Shown here one piece after another: positions 19,194-31,855 of a stretch of 64,000 bases of DNA. Below the pieces are notes generated by a model. It saw nothing but the letters and a program-made list of their open reading frames with translations. It was not told the origin of the DNA and ran no database searches. The DNA is taken from contig JAICXJ010000004.1 in the NCBI GenBank assembly GCA_025980465.1, forward strand, positions 62,001-126,000, read 5' to 3'. This DNA is from Frankiales bacterium (GTDB lineage Bacteria; Actinomycetota; Actinomycetes; JAFAQI01). The position numbers were made by a program, and so were the translations under genes. Every line of letters starts with the position of its first letter. The stretch's first letter is position 1.

Positions 19194-19648
19194 GCGTCCT
19201 CGTGGCAGTCGGGGTGCGACTCGGAGTAGACGTTGGCAGCGTCCGGGTCGGTGTTGCGGCGAGCGATCCGGACGGCGTGCTGGCCAGCCCGGTGATGGTG
19301 GTGGCGCGCAGCCGTCGTACCGGAGCGGATCTCGACACGATCGCCCAGCTCGTCGTCGAACGCGAAGCGGTCGAGGTGATCGTGGGACTGCCTCGCTCGT
19401 TGTCCGGGGCGGAAGGCAGCGCTGCAGCGGCGGCTCGCGAGTTCGCCGTCGCGCTCGCCGAACGGGTGTCGCCGGTGCCGGTCCGGCTTCTCGACGAGCG
19501 GCTGAGCACAGTCGAGGCAGCTCGTGGCATGCAGCGGGCCGGCGTGAGCAGCCGGAAGGCGCGCGGCACCGTTGACGCGGCCGCAGCTGCCGTGATCCTC
19601 CAGCACGCGCTCGATGCGCAACGTGGCGGACGGCCGGGCGCGATATGA
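19190..19648 (+). CDS. ruvX: Putative Holliday junction resolvase/rRNA nuclease RuvX (YqgF)
   Basis: YqgF/RuvX is an RNase H-fold nuclease linked to 16S rRNA 5' processing and junction resolution. The 152-residue product has LGVDVGSVRVGVA near the N-terminus, IVGLPRSLSG and LDERLSTVEA, the family's acidic-residue motifs. The TTG at 19190 overlaps the alaS stop; the GTG at 19202 is an equally plausible start and would shorten the protein by four residues. The stop overlaps the mltG ATG. Confidence 0.88.
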   Translation: MSVLVAVGVRLGVDVGSVRVGVAASDPDGVLASPVMVVARSRRTGADLDTIAQLVVEREAVEVIVGLPRSLSGAEGSAAAAAREFAVALAERVSPVPVRLLDERLSTVEAARGMQRAGVSSRKARGTVDAAAAAVILQHALDAQRGGRPGAI

Positions 19649-20717
19649 CCGGGTTCCACTTCGACGATGACGACACGCCCGACAGCTCGTCGTCGACCCG
19701 CCGGGCTGCGGGGATCGGCATCCTGGTCGTGCTGGTCGTGCTGGTTGCGCTGGTCGTGATCGTCGCGAAGATCCTTTCCGGAGTGTTCGGTAGCGGCGCG
19801 GACTACTCGGGTGAAGGCAGCGGCACCGTCGAGGTGGTGGTCAACCCCGGGGACAGCGCGTCGACGATCGGTCACACCTTGGCGAAAGCCGGCGTCGTGA
19901 AAAGCTCGAGCGCCTTCACCTCCGCTGCCGCTACGAACAGCCAGTCGGTCAAACTGCAACCCGGCACGTACAAGCTCCACAGCCACATGAAGGCATCGCT
20001 CGCGCTGGCTCTCATGCTCAACCCGAAGTCGCTGATCAGCTTCACCGTGCCGATCCCGGAAGGATTCACGGTCTCCTCGATCGTCGCCCGGGTGGCGGCC
20101 GAGACGCCGATAACGGCGACCGCGATGAGACAGGCGCTCGCCAAACCGGCCTCCATCGGCTTGCCGTCGTGGGCCAACGGTCACGTCGAGGGCTTCCTGT
20201 TCCCGGCGACCTACACCGTCCAGCCGGGGGAGACGGCGCAGCAGCTGCTCAGCGCGATGGTCACCAGGTTCGGACAGTCGGCCGTAGCCGACCATCTGGC
20301 TGCAGGAGCTGCGCGGCTGAACCTCTCGGAGTACGACGTGATCACCCTCGCCTCGATGGTGCAAGCCGAGGGTCGGCTCACCCAGGACTTCCCCAAGATC
20401 GCCGAGGTGTTCCTCAACCGGCTGCATCGCGGCATGACGCTGGGCTCCGACGCCACACTGATCTACGCGCTGGGACACGCGCCGCTGACCCAGTCCGACC
20501 TGCAGTCGACGAACCCCTTCAACACCCGCAAGTTCACCGGGCTGCCGCCGACGCCGATCAACTCGCCGGGTGATGCCGCCATCACTGCCGTGCTGCATCA
20601 CGCCAGCGGCCCGTATCTGTACTTCGTGACGATCGACAAGGCAGGTCACACCGCCTTCGCGACGACATTGAGCAAGTTCAACCAGCTGGTGGCCCAATCG
20701 CGGGCGAACGGCGTCTC

Positions 20718-20721
<4 letters not shown>
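19645..20721 (+). CDS. mltG: Endolytic murein transglycosylase MltG
   Basis: MltG cuts nascent peptidoglycan and is thought to end glycan-strand growth. The 358-residue product has an acidic cytoplasmic start, one span (about 23-43), a LysM-like region (about 62-110) and the YceG-type catalytic domain. The catalytic Glu is E242 in ASMVQAEG. GFLFPATYTV and NPFNTRKFTGLPPTPI are family blocks. It sits between ruvX and aroE, as in many Actinobacteria, overlapping both. Confidence 0.93.
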
Positions 20722-23774
<3,053 letters not shown>

Positions 23775-23775
<1 letters not shown>

Positions 23776-24572
23776 TGGCGAACCGGATGCCGCTGATGGC
23801 GGGCAACTGGAAGATGACCCAGAACCACCTCGAGGCGATCGCGCTGGTGCAGAAGCTGGCGTTCTCGTTGACCGACAAGGACTTTGACGCTGTCGAGGTT
23901 GCGGTCCTGCCGCCGTACACCGACATCCGCAGTATCCAGACGATGGTCGACGGCGACCACCTGCGGATCGAGTACGGCGCCCAGGATCTCTCCGAACACG
24001 ACAGCGGTGCCTACACCGGAGAGGTCAGCGGAGCCATGCTTGCGAAGCTCGGCTGCCGCTACGTCGTGGTCGGGCATTCTGAGCGACGTCAGTACCACAA
24101 CGAGACCGATCAGCTCGTGAACGCGAAGGTGCAGGCGGCGTACCGGCACAAGCTCACGCCGATCCTGTGTGTCGGTGAGTCGCTTGATATCCGCAAGGAA
24201 CGCGCCCACGTCGGCCACTGCACCGCGCAGCTGGACGCGGCGCTTGCGGGGGTGACGGCGTCGCAGGCCAAGACGATCGTGATCGCGTATGAACCCGTTT
24301 GGGCTATCGGGACCGGCGAGGTGGCGACCCCGGAAGACGCCCAGGAGGTCTGTGCGGGGCTGCGCGACACGCTGGGGAGCATTTACAGTCCGGCGTTGGC
24401 CGCCGGAGTACGCGTGCTCTACGGCGGCTCGGTCAAGCCAGATAACGTCAGCGGCATCATGGCGCAACGAGACGTCGACGGCGCTCTCGTCGGCGGAGCC
24501 AGCGTGATTCCGGAGGATTTTGTCAGAATCGTTCGGTTTGACGAAACGCCTTCGGGGGAGGGTCGCGGATAA
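23775..24572 (+). CDS. tpiA: Triosephosphate isomerase
   Basis: TpiA interconverts dihydroxyacetone phosphate and glyceraldehyde-3-phosphate. The 265-residue product carries the catalytic residues K13 (GNWKM), H101 (VVGHSERRQ) and E173 ([11 protein letters not shown]), with the phosphate loop YGGSVKPDN. The ATG overlaps the pgk stop (TGATG). In many Actinobacteria secG follows tpiA directly; here a five-gene transporter lies between them. Confidence 0.97.
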
Positions 24573-24610
24573 CCATTCGGTCACAACTTCGCTACGAAGC
24601 CGCGCGATGG

Positions 24611-24639
24611 TTGGGAGTTGTCCGCTGCAGTCCTAGTCT
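24611..24639 (+). promoter_or_regulatory. Candidate promoter for the peptide transporter genes
   Basis: TTGGGA (24611-24616) and TAGTCT (24634-24639) are separated by 17 bp and lie 58 bp before the ATG of the binding-protein gene. Both are reasonable matches to vegetative actinobacterial hexamers. A small hairpin at 24587-24599 lies just upstream. Confidence 0.45.
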
Positions 24640-24696
24640 CCCCCTCGCCATCAGGTAACTCCATAGTCGCCTGTCACGGCCCCGAGAAGGAGGAAC

Positions 24697-26490
24697 ATGC
24701 TCCCCACCCGACGTGTCGCCGGCCTCGCCGTCGTCGGCCTGGTATCGGCTGTCGCGCTTGCTGCATGTAGCAGTAGCAGTAGCGGCGGCGGATCCAACAA
24801 CAACAACTCAGGCGGCACCCCGCATCGCGGGGGCACGCTGAAGATGCTGGGCATCGCTGCGAACGACATGCTGTCGATCGACCCGGCAGGCATGTACTAC
24901 ACGACCGACTACATGTTTGCCGATCTGATCCAGCGCCAGCTCGTGACCTACCCACGTGACCCGCAGACCGGCCACTTCGGCATCGTCCCGGTCGCTGACG
25001 CGGCCACCCAGGTGCCGACCACCGCTAACGGCGGACTCACCAATGGCGGCAAGACCTACACCTTCCACATCAAGCCAGGTGTCGACTGGCAGGACGGTAC
25101 GCCGGTCACCAGCACCGACTTCATCCGCGGAATCGCTCGCGTGTGCAACCCGGTGAAGCCATTCGGTGCGCTGACCTACTGGGAGACCGCGATCGTCGGC
25201 TTCAAGAAGTTCTGCGTCGGCGAGCAGGCTCTGGCCGGCACCGCTTCCGCGATCGGCAACTACGTCAAGACCAAGATGGGCTCCATCTCGGGTATGTCGG
25301 CGCCGAACCCGTCGACGATTGTCTTCACGCTGCCGCGTCCGGAGTCGGACTTCCTCAACGTCCTGGCGTTGGCAGATGCCTCGGCTGCCCCGGCGTCGTA
25401 CCTGAACTACGTCCCCAACTCGCCGGCGCTGGCCAAGCACCTCATGTCGGACGGTCCGTACATCATCACCAAGTTCAACCGCGGTGTTGAGTACGACTTC
25501 GCCCGCAACCCGCACTGGTCGGCGTCCACTGACCAGCAGCGGCCGGCGTATGTCGACAAGATCGACGTCACGACGAACCTGTCGCAGCAAGCCGTGCAGT
25601 CCCAGATCCAGGCCGGCACCGCCGACATGGAGTGGAACACCTTCCCGTCACCGGTGCAGGCCAACCAGCTGTCGCAGGCGAACAACCCGGGTCTGCACAT
25701 CAACCCAACGTCGTCGTCGAACCCGTGGTTGGCGATGAACACTGTGTCGCCGACTGACAACGGTGCGCTGAAGAAGTTGGCGGTGCGCCAGGCGGTGGAG
25801 TACGCGGTCAACCCGACCGACGTGCTTCAGGCGCTCGGTGGACCACTGCTGAACAACCCGCTGCACCAGATCCTGCCTCAGGTCATCGTCGGTGGGACCC
25901 CGTCATACAACCTGTACCCGTACAACGTGGCGAAGGCGAAGCAGTTGCTGACCCAGGCCGGGTACCCGAACGGGGTCAACCTGAAGCTGGTCTACACCAG
26001 CTCGTCGACCGGATTGGCGAAGCTGGCGCAGACGCTGCAGTCCGACCTCGGTCAGGCCAACATCCACGTGAAGCTGGTGCCGGCTCGGTCGCACTACGAC
26101 TACCTGATCGTCAATCCCAATATCACCCAGAAGGGCAACTGGGATCTCAGCCTTCCGGGCTGGGGTGCTGACTGGGACGGTAACGCGGCCCGGACCTACA
26201 TGGTTCCGCTGTACGACGGTCCGAGCTCGTTCGCTCAGGCAGGTAGCAACTACGGTGACTACAACGACCCGAAGACCAATGCATTGATCGCTCAGGCGTT
26301 GAAGGCACCGACGGCGGCGGCGGCCGGCCCGATCTGGCACCAGGCTGACGTCCAGATCATGAAGGACGCTCCGGTCGTGCCACTGACGAACCCGAAGCAG
26401 GCCAACTTCGTCAATGCGAGCCGGGTGCACAACTTCATCTTCTGGGACAACTTCCAGGATGGTGACCCGACTCAGGTGTGGCTGAGCTAG
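24697..26490 (+). CDS. Extracellular solute-binding lipoprotein, peptide/nickel family (SBP_bac_5)
   Basis: This is the substrate-binding subunit of the ABC importer that follows. The 597-residue product has a signal peptide with lipobox LAAC (C24), then a Ser/Gly/Asn-rich linker, then the DppA/OppA-type fold (for example GKTYTFHIKPGVDWQDGTPVTS and DPTQV-type ending). It probably binds oligopeptides, but nickel or sugars are possible within this family. The ribosome site GAGAAGGAGG is very strong, and a hairpin downstream suggests higher expression than the rest of the operon. Confidence 0.9.
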   Translation: MLPTRRVAGLAVVGLVSAVALAACSSSSSGGGSNNNNSGGTPHRGGTLKMLGIAANDMLSIDPAGMYYTTDYMFADLIQRQLVTYPRDPQTGHFGIVPVADAATQVPTTANGGLTNGGKTYTFHIKPGVDWQDGTPVTSTDFIRGIARVCNPVKPFGALTYWETAIVGFKKFCVGEQALAGTASAIGNYVKTKMGSISGMSAPNPSTIVFTLPRPESDFLNVLALADASAAPASYLNYVPNSPALAKHLMSDGPYIITKFNRGVEYDFARNPHWSASTDQQRPAYVDKIDVTTNLSQQAVQSQIQAGTADMEWNTFPSPVQANQLSQANNPGLHINPTSSSNPWLAMNTVSPTDNGALKKLAVRQAVEYAVNPTDVLQALGGPLLNNPLHQILPQVIVGGTPSYNLYPYNVAKAKQLLTQAGYPNGVNLKLVYTSSSTGLAKLAQTLQSDLGQANIHVKLVPARSHYDYLIVNPNITQKGNWDLSLPGWGADWDGNAARTYMVPLYDGPSSFAQAGSNYGDYNDPKTNALIAQALKAPTAAAAGPIWHQADVQIMKDAPVVPLTNPKQANFVNASRVHNFIFWDNFQDGDPTQVWLS

Positions 26491-26516
26491 GTAGTCCGCT
26501 TCACAGATGCTCGTCG

Positions 26517-26546
26517 CCCCCGGCCCCGGAATTCTGGGGCCGGGGG
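26517..26546 (+). terminator. GC-rich hairpin after the binding-protein gene
   Basis: An 11-bp perfect stem (CCCCCGGCCCC with GGGGCCGGGGG) encloses an 8-nt loop, 27 bp after the stop codon. There is no T-run, as is common in high-GC genomes. It could partly terminate transcription or stabilise the upstream mRNA. A second 7-bp hairpin follows at 26575-26596. Confidence 0.6.
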
Positions 26547-26574
26547 GACGCGCGTTCGGGGGTTCGGAAAGGGT

Positions 26575-26596
26575 CGCACGGTCGGTACGCCGTGCG
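26575..26596 (+). other. Second hairpin before the transporter ATPase gene
   Basis: CGCACGG and CCGTGCG form a 7-bp stem with an 8-nt loop, followed by TATTCTC. It lies 43 bp before the ATPase start. It may act with the hairpin at 26517 or mark a 5' end; function is not shown. Confidence 0.35.
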
Positions 26597-26638
26597 TATT
26601 CTCAAACCACCTTCGCAACCCGTTGGTCGGGAGTGACG

Positions 26639-27703
26639 ATGAGCCTTCTTGAGGTCAGCGACCTTTCGGTCACCTTCTCCACCCCCGATGGGCTGCTCGA
26701 AGCGGTCCGCGGCTTGTCGTTCTCACTCGAAGCAGGCAAGACCCTCGGCATCGTGGGGGAGTCGGGCTCGGGCAAGAGCGTGGCAACCCAGACGATCATG
26801 GGCCTGACGCAGAACGTCCGTATCACCGGCACCGCGCTGTTCGAGGGCGTCGACCTGCTCACCCTTTCGCGTAGCGAGCTTCGCAAGGTTCGCGGGTCTC
26901 AGATCGCGATGATCTTCCAGGATCCGCTCTCCAGCCTGCACCCGTTCTACCGGGTGGGCTGGCAGATCGTCGAGATGATCCGCGAGCACGAAGACGTCTC
27001 GAAGGACGCCGCTCGGGCCCGGGCGATTGATCTGTTGCGATCGGTCGGAATCTCCCAGCCGGATGTGCGGATCGACAACTATCCGTATCAGTTCTCCGGC
27101 GGCATGCGACAGCGCGCGATGATCGCGATGGCGATGGCGCTGAACCCGAAGATTCTCATCGCCGACGAGCCCACGACCGCACTCGACGTGACCGTTCAGG
27201 CGCAGGTCCTCGAGGTCATGGAGCGGATGCAGCAGGAGTTCGGCACGGCCATCATCTTGATCACTCACGACCTCGGCGTTGTCGCGGACATCGCCGACGA
27301 CGTCCTGGTCATGTACGCCGGGCGGGCCGTCGAGACGGCTGACCGGCGCACCACCTTCTACGAGCAGCATCATCCCTACACGAAGGGTCTGCTCGAGTCG
27401 CTGCCTGCTATCGACACCGATGAGCGGCTCAAGCCGATCACCGGATCGCCACCGAGCCTGCTCCGGCTTCCGGCCGGCTGCTCGTTCCGGCCGCGGTGCC
27501 CATACGTGATGGACCGCTGCGCGGAGGAGCCGCCGCTCCGCCCGATTGACGACGCCGGCCTCCATCGATCTGCCTGTTGGCTGCCGACCGATGTCACAGG
27601 CACCGGAGAAGCCGCCGAGCGCCGGCGCCGTGAGGCATCCGAGGCGGGATCCGGGACAGGCGTGGGATCCGGCATTGACGCCCTGCGAAGGAGGGAGGCG
27701 TGA
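26639..27703 (+). CDS. Peptide ABC transporter ATP-binding protein (OppD/DppD type)
   Basis: This is one of the two ATPases that drive peptide import. I use the ATG at 26639 with GGGAG upstream (354 residues); the open frame before it is intergenic and contains hairpins. Walker A is GESGSGKS (40-47), the signature region is FSGGMRQR, Walker B is [12 protein letters not shown]. The C-terminal oligopeptide-transporter domain has the Cys-rich block [14 protein letters not shown], typical of OppD/DppD. The stop overlaps the next GTG. Confidence 0.93.
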   Translation: MSLLEVSDLSVTFSTPDGLLEAVRGLSFSLEAGKTLGIVGESGSGKSVATQTIMGLTQNVRITGTALFEGVDLLTLSRSELRKVRGSQIAMIFQDPLSSLHPFYRVGWQIVEMIREHEDVSKDAARARAIDLLRSVGISQPDVRIDNYPYQFSGGMRQRAMIAMAMALNPKILIADEPTTALDVTVQAQVLEVMERMQQEFGTAIILITHDLGVVADIADDVLVMYAGRAVETADRRTTFYEQHHPYTKGLLESLPAIDTDERLKPITGSPPSLLRLPAGCSFRPRCPYVMDRCAEEPPLRPIDDAGLHRSACWLPTDVTGTGEAAERRRREASEAGSGTGVGSGIDALRRREA

Positions 27704-28821
27704 GCGAACCGGCGGCGGTGCAGCGCGAGCCCAGCGGTGAGGTGCTGCTCGAGCTGACCGATGTCGTCAAGCACTTCCCGATCCGGTCGGGCAGCCTGCT
27801 GCGCCGGGATGCCGGTTCGGTGAAGGCAGTCGACGGCGTCAGCCTGACCGTTCGGTCAGGGGAAACCCTCGGACTGGTCGGCGAGACCGGCTGTGGGAAG
27901 TCCACGCTTGCCCGCTGCATCACTCGGCTCTACGACCTGACTGCCGGCAAGGTCGTCTTCGAGGGACAGGACATCACGAAGCTGTCCGCCCGCGCGATGC
28001 GACCGGTCCGTTCCAAGGTCCAGATGATCTTCCAGGACCCGTACGGCTCACTGAATCCCCGTCGTCGGGTCGGCTCGATCATCGGTGACCCTTTCGCCAT
28101 CCACCGCATCGCATCGGGCGATGACCGCAAGCGGCGGGTCCAGGAACTGATGGAGATGGTCGGGCTCAACCCCGAGCATTACAACCGGTTCCCGGCCGAG
28201 TTCTCCGGCGGCCAACGGCAGCGGATCGGTGTCGCGCGGGCGCTCGCCCTGCGCCCGAAGTTGATCGTCTGCGACGAGCCGGTGTCGGCGCTCGACGTCT
28301 CGATCCAGGCCCAGGTCATCAACCTGCTGGCGGACCTGCAATCGGAGCTCGGACTGACCTACATCTTCATCGCGCACGACCTGTCGGTGGTCCGCCACGT
28401 GAGCGATCGCGTCGCAGTGATGTATCTCGGGAAGGTCGTCGAACTCAGTCCCTCCGAGCGGCTCTATCACCACCCACGCCACCCCTACACCAATGCGCTC
28501 CTGTCGGCTGTCCCGGTGCCTGATCCCGATCTCTCAGACAGCCGCGAGCGACTGATTCTTGCCGGCGACGTGCCGTCGCCCACGAACCCGCCGACAGGTT
28601 GCCGGTTCCACCCCCGCTGCCCGAAGGCGCGCCCGAACTGCGTCGAGGACGACCCCTCGCTGACCGCGCGTCTCGATGATGAGCCAAGTCATCAAACCGC
28701 CTGCCATTACCCCGTCGTCGACGGCGAGGACCTCACCGCGGCGCGCCCCCAGTTGCCGTCGAGTCAGCGGGCGGAGGATCTCGTCGCCACCCGGTCGACC
28801 GAGGGATCGGAGACGTCATGA
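27700..28821 (+). CDS. Peptide ABC transporter ATP-binding protein (OppF/DppF type)
   Basis: This is the second ATPase of the importer, 373 residues. It has the N-terminal KHFPIRSG start of OppF-type proteins, Walker [10 protein letters not shown], signature [15 protein letters not shown], Walker [13 protein letters not shown], and the C-terminal block [15 protein letters not shown] further 50 residues follow that do not look conserved. The GTG start overlaps the previous stop, and the TGA overlaps the ATG of the permease gene. Confidence 0.93.
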   Translation: MSEPAAVQREPSGEVLLELTDVVKHFPIRSGSLLRRDAGSVKAVDGVSLTVRSGETLGLVGETGCGKSTLARCITRLYDLTAGKVVFEGQDITKLSARAMRPVRSKVQMIFQDPYGSLNPRRRVGSIIGDPFAIHRIASGDDRKRRVQELMEMVGLNPEHYNRFPAEFSGGQRQRIGVARALALRPKLIVCDEPVSALDVSIQAQVINLLADLQSELGLTYIFIAHDLSVVRHVSDRVAVMYLGKVVELSPSERLYHHPRHPYTNALLSAVPVPDPDLSDSRERLILAGDVPSPTNPPTGCRFHPRCPKARPNCVEDDPSLTARLDDEPSHQTACHYPVVDGEDLTAARPQLPSSQRAEDLVATRSTEGSETS

Positions 28822-29795
28822 CCCAACCGCTCGAGACCGAGCTGCTAGCTGAGGGTGACCTCGACGCCGAACTTCCCCCAACTTCCGGTGCCGCCGCGAT
28901 CGAAGGAAGGAGCCCGTACAAGCTCGCGTGGCTGCGGATCAGGCGTGACCGGGTCGCGATGGCATCCGCGATTGTGATCATCCTGATAGCGCTGCTCGCC
29001 ATCCTCGCGCCCGTGATCGCTCACCTCACCGGCCACGGAGTGGACCAGGAGTTCCACCGCATCGGCGAGAACCTCGACGGCTCTCCGAAGGGGCCCGGCC
29101 ACATCTTTTTGTGGGGCACCGACGACCAGGGTCGCGACCTGCTGGTCCGTTGCGCGTACGGCGCCCGGGTGTCCCTGGAGGCAGGGCTGATCGCCACCGC
29201 GATCGCGGTCTTCATCGGTACCACGGTGGGCCTTGCCGCCGGTTACCTCGGCAAGATTGTCGACACGCTCCTGTCCCGCACCATTGACCTCGTGCTGGCG
29301 CTGCCGTACCTGCTGTTCGCCATCGCACTGGTCGCGGTCGTGGGGCCGAGCCTGAGGATCGCGATCGCGGTCATTGCCTTCTTCAGCTGGGCGTCGGTCG
29401 GGCGAATCATCCGCGGCCAGGTGCTCTCGCTGCGAGAACGCGAGTTCGTCGAGGCAGCGCGGTCACTCGGCGCCAGCAGCACTCGGATCATGTTTGTCGA
29501 CGTGCTGCCGAATGTGCTCGCGCAGGTCGTGGTGCTCTCGTCGCTGCTGATCCCGTCGGCGATCGTCTTCGAAGCCACGCTGTCCTATCTCGGCCTCGGG
29601 GTGCCGCCGCCGACGCCGAGCTGGGGAAACATCATCGCCGGCGCCCAGACCTATACCGAGGCTTGGTGGTTCCTGGTCTTCCCAGGCGTCCTGCTGCTCA
29701 TGACCACGCTCGCTTTTAACCTGCTGGGCGACGCGATCCGCGACGCCTTCGATCCACGCGGCGACCAGAACTTCGCCCGGGCAAAGAAAGGCTGA
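28818..29795 (+). CDS. Peptide ABC transporter permease (OppC/DppC type)
   Basis: The 325-residue product has a cytoplasmic N-terminus of about 40 residues, then six predicted spans and the inner-membrane EAA loop [21 protein letters not shown], which docks on the ATPase. The long extracytoplasmic loop between spans 1 and 2 ([18 protein letters not shown]) is typical of the OppC group. The ATG overlaps the upstream stop. The OppB-type permease follows only 5 bp later. Confidence 0.92.
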   Translation: MTQPLETELLAEGDLDAELPPTSGAAAIEGRSPYKLAWLRIRRDRVAMASAIVIILIALLAILAPVIAHLTGHGVDQEFHRIGENLDGSPKGPGHIFLWGTDDQGRDLLVRCAYGARVSLEAGLIATAIAVFIGTTVGLAAGYLGKIVDTLLSRTIDLVLALPYLLFAIALVAVVGPSLRIAIAVIAFFSWASVGRIIRGQVLSLREREFVEAARSLGASSTRIMFVDVLPNVLAQVVVLSSLLIPSAIVFEATLSYLGLGVPPPTPSWGNIIAGAQTYTEAWWFLVFPGVLLLMTTLAFNLLGDAIRDAFDPRGDQNFARAKKG

Positions 29796-29800
29796 GAGCT

Positions 29801-30760
29801 ATGGCGCGCTTCTTGGTGCGACGGATTTCTCTCGGCGTCGTCGTGCTGTGGATCATCACGATCCTGGTCTTCGTCATGTTCTTCGTCGCTCCGAACGACG
29901 TGGCCCACCGGATCGCGGGCCGAAACGCGACACCGGCAACGGTCGCCGTAGTGAGGCACACCCTCGGGCTCGACAAGCCGGTCACCACGCAGTACTGGCA
30001 CTTCCTGATCCGGCTCTTGCACGGCAACCTCGGGCAGTCCTACTTCACCCAGCAGTCGGTCAGCAGCCTGCTGTCCAGCCGGCTGCCGGCCACCTTGTCG
30101 ATCATGGCCGGCGCGGCGGTCATCTGGATGCTTCTCGGCGTGACCAACGGTGTCATCTCCGCGATCCGCCCACGCTCGCTCGCGGATCGCGGGCTGACGT
30201 CTTTCGCACTGTTCTTCTACTCGTTGCCGACGTTCGTGCTCGGGCTGGCAATGCTCAACATCTTCTTCTATCAACTTCACACCCACGGCATCCCGAACCT
30301 GCCCGGATCCGGCTACGTGCCGCTCACCCAGGATCCGTACCAGTGGTTCGTGCACATGATCCTTCCCTGGATCACACTCGCGCTCCTGCTCGCCGCGACC
30401 TACACCAGGCTGACCCGTAACTCGATGCTCGACGTCCTCAGCGAGGACTACATCCGCACCGCCAGGTCGAAAGGCCTTGGCGAGGGAAGAGTGGTGATGC
30501 GCCACGGGCTGCGGAGCGCGCTTACGCCGATCGTGACGCAGTTCGGGATCGATCTCGGCACCCTGGTCGGAAACCTGGTGGTGACCGAGAAGGTGTTCGG
30601 GATCTCCGGTGTCGGAGCGCTCGCGGTTGACAGCATCACCAACGGTGATCTGCCGGTCATCATCGGCGTCGTCATCGTCGCCTCAGCCGCGGTCGTGGTG
30701 ATGAACATCATCGTCGATATCGCTTACGCCGTCCTTGACCCGCGGGTGCGGCTCAACTGA
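29801..30760 (+). CDS. Peptide ABC transporter permease (OppB/DppB type)
   Basis: The 319-residue product has the OppB-type N-terminus (FLVRRISLGVVVLWIITILVF, one span), the LGLDKPVTTQYWHFL motif in the first loop, and the EAA loop YIRTARSKGLGEGRVVMRHGLR (split in the membrane model between spans 4 and 5). In most operons this permease precedes the OppC type; here it is last. The ATG follows GAGAGCT. The next gene, secG, has its own spacer of 60 bp. Confidence 0.92.
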   Translation: MARFLVRRISLGVVVLWIITILVFVMFFVAPNDVAHRIAGRNATPATVAVVRHTLGLDKPVTTQYWHFLIRLLHGNLGQSYFTQQSVSSLLSSRLPATLSIMAGAAVIWMLLGVTNGVISAIRPRSLADRGLTSFALFFYSLPTFVLGLAMLNIFFYQLHTHGIPNLPGSGYVPLTQDPYQWFVHMILPWITLALLLAATYTRLTRNSMLDVLSEDYIRTARSKGLGEGRVVMRHGLRSALTPIVTQFGIDLGTLVGNLVVTEKVFGISGVGALAVDSITNGDLPVIIGVVIVASAAVVVMNIIVDIAYAVLDPRVRLN

Positions 30761-30820
30761 GTCGGATCCCGTCGTCTGGCACACTGGAAGCAACCCGCTG
30801 AAGTTGACAGGGAGCCTTTC

Positions 30821-31048
30821 GTGACGCTGGCGCTTTCCATTGTGCTCATCATCGTGAGCCTGCTGCTGGTGGTCCTCGTCCTGCTGCACCGTGGGAAGGG
30901 CGGCGGCCTGTCCGACATGTTCGGCGGCGGCGTCTCCTCCTCGCTGTCCGGCTCCTCGGTCGTGGAGAAGAACCTCGACCGCCTGACGATCATCTGCGGC
31001 GTGATCTGGTTCGGCTGCATCATCGGAATCGGCCTGTTGCTGAAGTAG
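30821..31048 (+). CDS. secG: Preprotein translocase subunit SecG
   Basis: SecG is the small subunit of the SecYEG channel. The 75-residue product has two spans (about 4-22 and 55-73) with the conserved LLHRGKGGGLSDMFGG loop between them. The GTG start follows AGGGAGC. It usually sits next to tpiA in Actinobacteria; here it is separated from it by the transporter genes. It converges on pgl, whose stop lies 27 bp away. Confidence 0.93.
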   Translation: MTLALSIVLIIVSLLLVVLVLLHRGKGGGLSDMFGGGVSSSLSGSSVVEKNLDRLTIICGVIWFGCIIGIGLLLK

Positions 31049-31075
31049 CGACCGCCCGAGCCGGCAGCGACTGGG

Positions 31076-31855
31076 CTAGGGGCTGGCGATTCTGGCCAGC
31101 GAAGTGGGAAGGCTGCTGGCGGCGGCGCGGTCGAGGAGCCAGCGGGTAGCGACCCTGCCATGGACGCCGGCGGCCGGGATGGCGGTCGGCCCGGCTCCGG
31201 ACAGCGCCAGCCGGGCGGCGGTCGCCTTCTCCTCGCCGGCAGCGATCAGCCACACTTCGCGCGCCGAGTTGATGGTGGTCATCGCCATCGACAGCCGCGA
31301 TGGTGGTGGCTTCGGTGCACCGCGCACGGCAACCACCGGCCGCTCGTCGTAGAGCGCGGGCGCCTCCGGGAACAGCGACGCGATGTGGCCGTCCGGGCCG
31401 ACACCGAGCAGCAGGATGTCGAAACTGGGTGCCGGGCCGTGGTCCTCAGGGCGTGCGGCGGCCCGAAGTGCCTCGGCGTAGGCGTCGGCCGCAGCGTCCA
31501 AGTCGTCGCCGCCGACACCGTCGCTCGCTGCCATCGGATGCAGCCGCTCCGGGTCGATGTTGACGTGATCGAGCAGCGCGTCGCGGGCCTGTGTCTCGTT
31601 GCGGTCCGAGTGGCCGGCCGGAAGGAACCGTTCGTCCCCCCACCAGACGTCGAGCCGGTCCCAGTCGATCGCGTCACGTGCCGGCGAGCTCGCGAGCTCG
31701 CGCAGCGTCGCGCCGCCGATGCCGCCGCCGGTGAGCACGATCGACGCGGTGCCGCGGGCTGCCTGCGCGTCGACGATGCCGGTGATGATCCGGGCAGCGA
31801 CCGCCTGGGCGAGCAGCGTCGCGTCGCGATGGACGACGACGAGTGATGGCGTCAC
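31076..31855 (-). CDS. pgl: 6-phosphogluconolactonase
   Basis: Pgl hydrolyses 6-phosphogluconolactone, the second step of the oxidative pentose-phosphate pathway. I choose the GTG at 31855, overlapping the opcA stop, giving 259 residues starting TPSLVVVHRDATLL; an upstream start at 31885 would add ten residues. LTGGGIGGATLREL, WWGDERFLPAGHSDRNE and LLGVGPDGHIASLFPE are family motifs. It is the last gene of the tkt-to-pgl operon. Confidence 0.94.
   Translation of the reverse strand: MTPSLVVVHRDATLLAQAVAARIITGIVDAQAARGTASIVLTGGGIGGATLRELASSPARDAIDWDRLDVWWGDERFLPAGHSDRNETQARDALLDHVNIDPERLHPMAASDGVGGDDLDAAADAYAEALRAAARPEDHGPAPSFDILLLGVGPDGHIASLFPEAPALYDERPVVAVRGAPKPPPSRLSMAMTTINSAREVWLIAAGEEKATAARLALSGAGPTAIPAAGVHGRVATRWLLDRAAASSLPTSLARIASP

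Noticed and set aside
24587-24599. Small hairpin CTTCG-CTA-CGAAG after tpiA
   Set aside because: A 5-bp stem with a 3-nt loop is too weak to call a terminator in GC-rich DNA.
24767-24820. AGC/AGT run after the lipobox of the binding protein as a phase-variable repeat
   Set aside because: Ser/Gly/Asn linkers are normal after lipoprotein Cys residues and the codon repeat is short and trinucleotide, so it would not shift the frame.
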